Below, piece after piece: positions 6,741-11,862 of a DNA stretch of 11,862 bases (its first letter is position 1; each line of letters starts with the position of its first letter). The DNA is from Omnitrophica WOR_2 bacterium RIFCSPLOWO2_12_FULL_51_24 (GTDB lineage: Bacteria; Omnitrophota; Gorgyraeia; Pluralincolimonadales; Pluralincolimonadaceae). A model generated the notes under the pieces. That model did not search any database. It was not told the DNA's origin and worked only from the letters and a program-made list of their open reading frames with translations. The position numbers and the translations under genes were made by a program. The stretch lies in assembly GCA_001805885.1 (NCBI GenBank), contig MHHC01000045.1, positions 1 through 11,862 on the forward strand, in the 5' to 3' direction.

Positions 6741-7373
6741 ATGATATCCCATATCCGAGGAAAGATAGCGAAACGCAAAGGCTCCTCGCTGATACTCGAC
6801 GTCGATGGCGGCATGTCTTACGAGGTATTGATCCCCGGTTGCGTCATGAAGTCGATCGACAGCAATGTCACTCCGGACGGCTCCATTAAATTAATAACTT
6901 ATCATTACCATCATACCGACCCCGCCCGCAGCATACCCGTCCTGATAGGTTTCCTTAACGAGATAGAGAAGGAATTTTTCGAGAAGTTCATAACCGTCTC
7001 CGGCATCGGCCCTAAGGCGGCGGTCAGGGCCCTGAACGCCTCGATCCCGCAGATAGTAAAAGCTATAGCTGACGGAGACCTCGCCACGCTCAAATCCCTT
7101 CCCGGTATCGGTGAACAGAGGGCGAAAGAGATAGTCGCGAAACTGCAGAACAAGGTAGGAAAGTTCGGACTGATACAGGAATACGGGATAGAGATAGCGG
7201 TGACGAAGGAACCGGATTTTGTCGAAGAGGCGGCCGATGTCCTCCTGCAACTGCAGTACAAGAAACAGGAGGCGAAGGAGATGATACGGAAGGCGCTCGA
7301 GCGCTCGCCGGATATTAAGACCGCGGAAGACCTTTTAAACGAAGTCTATAAACAGAAGAAACATCCGAAATGA
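6741..7373 (+). CDS. ruvA: Holliday junction branch migration protein RuvA
   Basis: RuvA binds the four-way junction as a tetramer and loads the RuvB motor. The protein has 210 residues, slightly longer than usual. It shows an N-terminal OB-fold (about 1-65), two helix-hairpin-helix motifs (VSGIGPK at 86-92 and LPGIGEQRA at 120-128) and a C-terminal RuvB-binding domain (about 160-205). The acidic pin, two neighbouring acidic residues in E. coli (the REDA segment), is replaced by a longer loop HTDPARSIPVLIGF (58-71) with one Asp. A similar Pro-containing form ending in LIGF or LVGF is one I recall from Planctomycetes. The start at 6741 lies at the end of the 29-bp repeats and has only a weak ribosome site of its own. 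The stop overlaps ruvB by ATGA. Confidence 0.95.
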   Translation: MISHIRGKIAKRKGSSLILDVDGGMSYEVLIPGCVMKSIDSNVTPDGSIKLITYHYHHTDPARSIPVLIGFLNEIEKEFFEKFITVSGIGPKAAVRALNASIPQIVKAIADGDLATLKSLPGIGEQRAKEIVAKLQNKVGKFGLIQEYGIEIAVTKEPDFVEEAADVLLQLQYKKQEAKEMIRKALERSPDIKTAEDLLNEVYKQKKHPK

Positions 7374-8422
7374 GCGAAGAGAAAACGGAAAAAGAAAATT
7401 CGCTGCGGGAAAAACTCGTCTTCAGCCAGGAGGCGGAGGAAGATTTAATATTAAATCTTTCCCTGCGTCCGGCGAAAGTGGCGGAGTTTGTCGGGCAAAA
7501 ATCCGTGGTCGATAATCTCCTTATCGCCGTCTCTGCCGCGAAGAGGAGGAAGGAACCGCTCGAACACGTGCTATTTTCCGGCCCGCCAGGACTCGGGAAG
7601 ACGACACTCGCGCATATAATAGCGGGAGAGATGCGTACCAAGATCACCGCCACATCCGGCCCTGCGATCGCGAAGGCCGGAGACCTCATAGGGATACTTA
7701 CTAATCTGGGCGAGGGCGATATCCTTTTTATAGATGAGATCCACCGCCTGTCGAAGATAGTCGAGGAGTTCCTGTATCCGGCGATGGAGAATTACCAGAT
7801 AGATTTTGTTATCGATAAAGGCCCGTACGCCAAGACGATAAAGTTTAATTTGAAGCCCTTTACCCTGATCGGCGCGACGACGCGCTCCGGCCTTTTAAGC
7901 GCTCCTATGCGCGGCAGGTTCGGGATGCTTTATAATCTCGATTTTTATGAGCCGGAGGAACTTGTCCAGATAATCAAACGCTCCGCGAAGATACTCAAGA
8001 TAGACCTCGACAGGGATTCGGCCGCCGAGATCGCACGCCGCGCGCGCGGCACGCCCCGTATCGCCAACAGGCTACTACGCAGGGTAAGGGATTATGCCGA
8101 GGTCAAGAATGAAGGCAAAGTCGACAGGGAAGTCGTCGACAGGGCATTGGCGATGCTCGGCATCGACGCGATAGGCCTCGACGCGCTCGACAGGAAAGTC
8201 ATGAAAGCAATCATAGATACTTATAACGGCGGACCGGTTGGGATAGAATCCCTCGCGGCGACTTTGAACGAAGAGGTTGATACTATTTCCGACGTGGTCG
8301 AGCCGTTCCTTTTGAAGATAGGATTTTTAAAGCGAACTCCCCGCGGCAGGGAGGCGGCCAAACCGGCGTACGGGCATTTCAAGATTCCCTCCAGGAAAGA
8401 ATCCCAGAAGGAGTTGTTTTAG
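7370..8422 (+). CDS. ruvB: Holliday junction branch migration ATPase RuvB
   Basis: RuvB is the hexameric AAA+ motor that pulls DNA through RuvA-bound junctions. The protein has 350 residues. Walker A is GPPGLGKTT (71-79), Walker B is ILFIDEIH (118-125), sensor 1 is GATTRSG (168-174), a likely arginine finger lies in MRGRFG (Arg183 by family alignment), and sensor 2 is RGTPRIANRLLRR (226-238). A C-terminal winged helix contains GFLKRTPRGREAAKPAYGHF. All motor residues I can check are intact. The N terminus is charged and slightly extended (about 15 residues). The start overlaps the ruvA stop and lacks a clear Shine-Dalgarno site, so coupled translation is likely. Confidence 0.97.
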   Translation: MSEEKTEKENSLREKLVFSQEAEEDLILNLSLRPAKVAEFVGQKSVVDNLLIAVSAAKRRKEPLEHVLFSGPPGLGKTTLAHIIAGEMRTKITATSGPAIAKAGDLIGILTNLGEGDILFIDEIHRLSKIVEEFLYPAMENYQIDFVIDKGPYAKTIKFNLKPFTLIGATTRSGLLSAPMRGRFGMLYNLDFYEPEELVQIIKRSAKILKIDLDRDSAAEIARRARGTPRIANRLLRRVRDYAEVKNEGKVDREVVDRALAMLGIDAIGLDALDRKVMKAIIDTYNGGPVGIESLAATLNEEVDTISDVVEPFLLKIGFLKRTPRGREAAKPAYGHFKIPSRKESQKELF

Positions 8423-8428
8423 CAAGTC

Positions 8429-9598
8429 ATGCGAACCCGCCTCTATTTTTTGACAATCTGCGCGGCGATATCCGTTATTATTTCGCCTTACCGTTCCGGC
8501 GCTCAGGAGCCCGGCGCTGCCAATAACCCCATCCGCGTCCGGGTGGCGGTCGTGAAGGGCGCCGATTCGGCAAAGATCTTCATTGCCGGAAATTTCAGGA
8601 TAATAGATCATCTTTCCGGGTCTACGCTTTTGGAAGAGAAGTATCTGCCCGAGACCGACCTGGTCGCCACCGGCGCCGGATTTAAATTAGGCGAAAAAGA
8701 AGTGAGCGGCAACGTGATCTCCGTAGAGCCGGTTGGCGGGACGAGGATATATATCAACGAGCGCGTATTCAGGGGCGGGATAAAAGTGATAAAAGATGAG
8801 AAGAAACTTACGGTAATAAACGCGCTCGACCTCGAAGAATATCTTTACGGCGTTATGCGCAACGAGGTCTCGACGTGGTGGCCGATGGAGGCGCTTAAGG
8901 CTCAGGCGATAGCGGCAAGGACTTACGCGCTAAATCAGGTAGCCGAATCGAGGCGCAGGGATTATGACGTCATGGCGGACGTGAGTTCTCAGGTCTATGG
9001 CGGGATATTCTCCGAGAAGTGGCGGACGAACAGGGCCGTGGACGAGACGAAAGGTAAAATCCTGACCTATAAAGGCGCGATATTCCCGGCTTTTTTTCAC
9101 GCCACATGCGGGGGGAGCACGTTCGATGCCGCTTACCTTTGGAATATAGACCTTCCTCCTCTGAAGGGGGTCAAGTGCAGGTGGTGCGGGAAATCCCCGC
9201 ACTTTTACTGGGAGCGCTGGATACCGGTAAGGGAGTCGGAAGGGAAACTGGCGGCCGCCGGTTATCCGGTGGGAGATATGATAGGGTTCGAGGCCGTGAA
9301 GAGGGATCCCTTCTCGGCCCGCATATTGGAATTAAAGGTCAAGGGCAGCAAGGGAGACGCGGCTATCCTTGCCAAGGATTTCAGGCGGATCATCGGGGCT
9401 GATATCGTAAGGAGCACGAATTTCAAGGTCACATTGGTAGGAGGGTATGTAGCTTTCGAGGGCCTGGGCTGGGGGCACGGTGTGGGCCTATGCCAGTGGG
9501 GCGCCTATTACATGTCTCGCGCCGGAAAAACGGCGGCTGAGATATTGGAATTCTATTATCCGGGTTCGAAGATAACCCTAAAGGATAGACCTTCCTGA
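8429..9598 (+). CDS. spoIID: SpoIID/LytB-family exported peptidoglycan lytic transglycosylase
   Basis: This 389-residue protein has an N-terminal signal peptide (TRLYFLTICAAISVIISPYRSGA, cleavage expected near residues 24-26) and no other membrane segment, so it should work outside the cytoplasm. The SpoIID domain is clear: LDLEEYLYGVMRNEVSTWWP (134-152) followed by EALKAQAIAARTYAL, HATCGGSTFDA (224-234), and GWGHGVGLCQWGA (347-359). Glu146 or Glu154 is the likely catalytic acid. Cys227 with the nearby CRWC pair (250 and 253) may form a metal or disulfide site, as the Cys-containing loop does in clostridial SpoIID. In spore formers SpoIID degrades glycan strands denuded of stem peptides. Here, in a probable non-spore-former, a wall-remodelling role is inferred. 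It follows ruvB by six bases, with AAGGAG at 8408-8413 rather far from the ATG. Confidence 0.9.
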   Translation: MRTRLYFLTICAAISVIISPYRSGAQEPGAANNPIRVRVAVVKGADSAKIFIAGNFRIIDHLSGSTLLEEKYLPETDLVATGAGFKLGEKEVSGNVISVEPVGGTRIYINERVFRGGIKVIKDEKKLTVINALDLEEYLYGVMRNEVSTWWPMEALKAQAIAARTYALNQVAESRRRDYDVMADVSSQVYGGIFSEKWRTNRAVDETKGKILTYKGAIFPAFFHATCGGSTFDAAYLWNIDLPPLKGVKCRWCGKSPHFYWERWIPVRESEGKLAAAGYPVGDMIGFEAVKRDPFSARILELKVKGSKGDAAILAKDFRRIIGADIVRSTNFKVTLVGGYVAFEGLGWGHGVGLCQWGAYYMSRAGKTAAEILEFYYPGSKITLKDRPS

Positions 9599-9618
9599 TC
9601 CGATTAAGGAAGGGTCTA
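9586..9618 (+). other. Stem-loop over the spoIID stop codon
   Basis: TAGACCTTCCT (9586-9596) pairs with AGGAAGGGTCTA (9607-9618), giving an 11-pair stem with one bulged base and a 10-base loop. No U-run follows (the next bases are ACTGATCATA), so it is not a standard intrinsic terminator. It might protect the 3' end of the ruv-spoIID message, slow the ribosome, or modulate the 20 bases of leader left before queA. Confidence 0.45.
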
Positions 9619-9638
9619 ACTGATCATAAGGATGTAAA

Positions 9639-10682
9639 ATGAGACTGAGCGAATTCGATTATAAGCTGCCCGAAGGACTGATCGCGCAATATCCCGCGAA
9701 AGCGCGCGACGGCTCCCGGCTTATGGTGGTGCACGGGATATCCAAGAAGATAGAGCACAGGAATTTCTGCGATATCGTCGATTATATCGGGCCTTCGGAT
9801 TGCCTCGTAGTAAACGACACGAAGGTCATAAAGGCGAGGCTTCCGGCGAAGAGGGCCGATACCGGGGCCAAGGCCGAGATCACGCTTATCGAGAAGATGA
9901 GCGACAGGCTCTACAAATGCCTGATAGATACATCGACAAAGATAAAAATCGGCACGAAATTTATATTCGTCGACGGCGAGCTTACCGGCGTTATCCGCGG
10001 CGAGAGCGAGGGGATAAGGCTTATTGAGTTCAGCATAAACGGGACCGATTTCGGAGATATACTCGAGAAGATCGGTATAGTGCCCCTTCCCCCTTACATA
10101 AAGCGCTCGCCGGAGAAGGGCGATGAGGAGAGATATCAGACCGTTTACGCGAAGACCCCGGGAGCGGTAGCCGCTCCGACCGCCGGGCTGCATTTCAGTG
10201 ACGGCGTATTGAAAAAAATAAAGGCGAAAGGCTCGTCAGTCGAATCCCTGACGTTACATGTCGGATACGGGACGTTCAAACCGGTATCGGCAGATGAAGT
10301 GGCGAGGCATAAGTTAGAGCCCGAGGTCTTCGAGTTAAAAGAAGAAGCGGCGCAGAGGCTGAATTATATCAAGGGGAAGGGCGGGAAGATATTCGCGGTC
10401 GGGACAACGACCTGCAGGGTCCTCGAGAACCAGGCGCGCCTCGTCAAGGGCTCTAAGAACAGGGTGGAGAAGGGCAAGGGCTGGACGAACCTTTTCATCC
10501 ATCCGCCGTATAATTTCAAATTCGTGGACGCGCTGGTGACAAATTTCCATCTGCCGAAGACGACGCTGCTTATGCTGGTGGCGGCCTTTTGCAGCAGGGA
10601 AGTCATGTTCAAGGTATACGGGGAAGCCGTAAAAGAAAAGTACAGGTTTTACAGTTACGGCGACTCGATGCTCATAATATGA
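9639..10682 (+). CDS. queA: S-adenosylmethionine:tRNA ribosyltransferase-isomerase QueA
   Basis: QueA transfers and isomerises the ribosyl part of S-adenosylmethionine onto 7-aminomethyl-7-deazaguanine at tRNA position 34, making epoxyqueuosine. The protein has 347 residues, normal for the family. Family motifs are present throughout: LPEGLIAQYPA (10-20), LVVNDTKVIKARL (56-68), YQTVYAKTPGAVAAPTAGLH (166-185), LHVGYGTFKPV (206-216), VGTTTCRVLE (254-263), NFHLPKTTLLMLVAAF (302-317) and YGDSMLI (340-346). AAGGA at 9628-9632 stands six bases before the ATG. The stop codon overlaps the tgt start by ATGA, so the two enzymes of the pathway are made together. No queH or queG is visible in the window, so the last reduction step must be encoded elsewhere. 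Confidence 0.97.
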   Translation: MRLSEFDYKLPEGLIAQYPAKARDGSRLMVVHGISKKIEHRNFCDIVDYIGPSDCLVVNDTKVIKARLPAKRADTGAKAEITLIEKMSDRLYKCLIDTSTKIKIGTKFIFVDGELTGVIRGESEGIRLIEFSINGTDFGDILEKIGIVPLPPYIKRSPEKGDEERYQTVYAKTPGAVAAPTAGLHFSDGVLKKIKAKGSSVESLTLHVGYGTFKPVSADEVARHKLEPEVFELKEEAAQRLNYIKGKGGKIFAVGTTTCRVLENQARLVKGSKNRVEKGKGWTNLFIHPPYNFKFVDALVTNFHLPKTTLLMLVAAFCSREVMFKVYGEAVKEKYRFYSYGDSMLII

Positions 10683-11812
10683 AGATAGATATAATCGCAA
10701 AAGACGGGACGGCCAGGGCAGGGAAGATTAAAACATCGCACGGCGAGTTCGATACGCCCGCATTTATGCCCGTCGGCACACAGGCGACGGTAAAGACACT
10801 GTCGAATAATGAGCTCGATGATTGCGGCGTACAGATACTTTTATCCAACGCTTATCATCTATACCTGCGGCCGGGCGAGGATATAATAAAAAATGCCGGC
10901 GGACTGCATAAATTCATGAATTGGGAGAAACCCATATTGACCGACTCGGGCGGGTTTCAGGTATTCAGCCTCGCGGTCTTAAGAAAGGTTACGGACGAGG
11001 GTGTTGAGTTCCGGTCACACATCGATGGCTCGAAGCATTTCCTGACGCCGGAGAAGATGTTAGAGTTTCAGACAAGCCTCGGAAGTGATATAATGATGGT
11101 GCTCGACGAGTGCGTACATTATCCCTGCGAATACGAGATGGCAAAACGCGCCGCCGTAAGGACGCTCGAGTGGGCAAGGCGTTCAAAGGATAGAGCCGGA
11201 GGAGATTTCGAGTTCAAGCCCAACAGGGAACAGAATGTTTTCGGGATCGTCCAGGGCGCATCCTATAGGGACCTTCGAGAAGATTGCGCGAGGGCGCTCG
11301 TTAAGATGGATTTTGACGGTTACGCTCTTGGCGGCCTCGCCGTAGGGGAGCCGAGGGAGATCACCGACGAAATGACGCGGTTTACGGTTGAGCTCCTTCC
11401 TGAGGATAAACCGAAATATTTGATGGGGGTCGGCGAGCCGCAAGACCTCTTTGATGCGGTATCGGCCGGGATCGACATGTTCGACTGTGTGGTCCCTACG
11501 AGGAACGGCAGGAACGGGACTGCTTTTACTTCGAACGGCCGTTTTTCTGTCAGGACCGCGGCCAACGCAAAGGAGTTAAGCCCGATAGAGGAAGGGTGCG
11601 GCTGTTACGCGTGCAGGAACCATACCAGGAGTTATATCAGGCACCTCTTCAATACCGATGAGATACTCGGATTGAAATTGGTATCTCTGCATAACGTATA
11701 TTTTTATCAGAAGTTGATGCGGGAGATAAGGGAAGCGATAAAAGAAAAAAGGTTCACGGAATACAAAAACGAGAGGGCAGAAGAATGGAACAGCAAGCTG
11801 CAAACCCGATAG
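10679..11812 (+). CDS. tgt: tRNA-guanine transglycosylase (bacterial type)
   Basis: Tgt swaps guanine 34 for preQ1 in tRNAs with GUN anticodons, the step before QueA. The protein has 377 residues, normal for the family. The active site shows Asp89 in LTDSGGFQVFSL and the nucleophile Asp269 in IDMFDCVVPTRNGRNG. The zinc site is Cys307, Cys309 and Cys312 in GCGCYAC plus His338 in SLHNVYFYQKLM. SNAYHLYLRPG (56-66) and the substrate loop ALGGLAVGE (216-224) are also typical. The chosen start makes an ATGA overlap with queA and gives the expected N terminus (MKIDIIAKDG...TPAFMPVGTQATVK). The same frame is open 30 codons further upstream, but that part is out-of-frame queA sequence. No separate ribosome site is visible, which points to coupling. 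The last 28 bases overlap yajC. Confidence 0.97.
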   Translation: MKIDIIAKDGTARAGKIKTSHGEFDTPAFMPVGTQATVKTLSNNELDDCGVQILLSNAYHLYLRPGEDIIKNAGGLHKFMNWEKPILTDSGGFQVFSLAVLRKVTDEGVEFRSHIDGSKHFLTPEKMLEFQTSLGSDIMMVLDECVHYPCEYEMAKRAAVRTLEWARRSKDRAGGDFEFKPNREQNVFGIVQGASYRDLREDCARALVKMDFDGYALGGLAVGEPREITDEMTRFTVELLPEDKPKYLMGVGEPQDLFDAVSAGIDMFDCVVPTRNGRNGTAFTSNGRFSVRTAANAKELSPIEEGCGCYACRNHTRSYIRHLFNTDEILGLKLVSLHNVYFYQKLMREIREAIKEKRFTEYKNERAEEWNSKLQTR

Positions 11813-11862
11813 TAAGTTTTTTACCGCTTATATTGATATTTGTTGTATTTTATTTTCTACTG
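11785..11862 (+). CDS. yajC: Preprotein translocase subunit YajC (N terminus, cut by window edge)
   Basis: Twenty-six codons are visible, starting at an ATG inside the end of tgt and running off the window. The peptide begins MEQQAANPIVSF and continues with a strongly hydrophobic run, LPLILIFVVFYFLL, the single membrane helix expected of YajC, which is normally followed by IRPQ. A purine-rich AGAGGG lies at 11772-11777, seven bases before the ATG. YajC associates with SecDF and the Sec translocon. queA-tgt-yajC followed by secD and secF is a widely conserved order, which supports the call despite the short sequence. Confidence 0.85.
   Translation, partial: MEQQAANPIVSFLPLILIFVVFYFLL

Larger units (their letters stand above)
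6683..6744 (+). promoter_or_regulatory. Two overlapping 10-codon micro-ORFs leading into ruvA
   Basis: The micro-ORF at 6683-6715 encodes MISSWRRVIG and that at 6712-6744 encodes MISSWSKVIG. Each starts in an ATGA shared with the stop of the preceding frame (ruvC, then micro-ORF1), and the second ends in an ATGA shared with the ruvA start at 6741. GGAGGAGGG (6696-6704) is well placed, with seven bases to the ATG at 6712, but only GGAG at a long 12-base spacing precedes ruvA itself. Terminating ribosomes could re-initiate step by step. Translation of the micro-ORFs is inferred, not shown. Confidence 0.45.

Noticed and set aside
8450..8481. TTGACA followed by an AT-rich stretch inside the spoIID signal peptide
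   Set aside because: The best -10-like hexamer (TATTAT at 8476) is 20 bases away, too far, and both pieces encode signal-peptide residues.
9586..9618. Rho-independent terminator after spoIID
   Set aside because: The stem is good, but no run of T follows it, so I list it as a stem-loop of unknown role.
9632..9637. ATGTAA start-stop pair just before queA
   Set aside because: It falls within the ribosome-site region, and a two-codon ORF this short is expected by chance.
9624..10193. A 189-codon minus-strand open frame opposite queA
   Set aside because: It is antisense to conserved queA, with no ribosome site or family resemblance.
10589..10678. Longer Tgt starting inside queA
   Set aside because: The extra 30 residues do not resemble Tgt and are out-of-frame queA sequence. 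The ATGA start at 10679 gives the standard N terminus.
1..11862. CRISPR array, insertion sequence, tRNA or rRNA, prophage or defence genes
   Set aside because: I found no spaced repeats of the right size, transposase motifs, tRNA-like folds or mobile-element genes. The window is densely coded core sequence.

Overview
The window looks like chromosomal core sequence from an uncultured bacterium of the PVC superphylum. Omnitrophota (former candidate phylum OP3) is my best guess. The reasons are a GspK-type pseudopilin joined to LamG-like and carbohydrate-binding-type modules, a RuvC with the variant motif LYSHYRHPTTAILMGHARG where most bacteria have a Phe/Asn-rich motif, a RuvA with an altered acidic-pin region, heavy use of the Ile codon ATA, and a SpoIID-family protein in what is probably a diderm. 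The lineage is inferred from memory of these families, not from a search. Every supported gene is on the + strand, packing is very tight, and no gap reaches 300 bases.

Left part (1-3345): the 3' end of an unrecognised gene ends with a hydrophilic Pro/Ala-rich tail. It overlaps a 1030-codon gene for a giant minor pseudopilin. That protein has a class III signal peptide and a GspK-like body interrupted by a DnaJ-like CxxCxGxG pair, then a LamG-like domain, then a beta-sandwich that seems to have a carbohydrate-binding-type module inserted in it. This is the most unusual protein here and suggests a secretion or pilus tip with an adhesive head.

Middle (3346-9598): an EF-G-like GTPase of the EF-G2 type abuts the pseudopilin stop codon. 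A 75-base gap with a good extended -10 promoter follows, then yebC, ruvC, ruvA, ruvB and spoIID. YebC is a translation or regulatory factor. RuvC (resolvase) and RuvAB (branch-migration motor) process Holliday junctions. The SpoIID homologue is probably an exported peptidoglycan lytic transglycosylase. Several junctions are ATGA start/stop overlaps. The ruvC-ruvA junction is special: a 29-bp tandem duplication creates two 10-codon micro-ORFs, so ruvC, micro-ORF1, micro-ORF2 and ruvA form an unbroken relay of ATGA overlaps, and the first repeat can fold its Shine-Dalgarno sequence into a perfect 6-bp hairpin.

Right part (9639-11862): queA and tgt (queuosine tRNA modification) overlap by ATGA, and tgt overlaps the start of yajC (Sec translocase accessory), which runs off the end. 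The order yebC-ruvCAB-spoIID-queA-tgt-yajC resembles a cluster found in Clostridia and other bacteria and is mostly housekeeping. Novelty is concentrated in the pseudopilin and the ruvC-ruvA junction.
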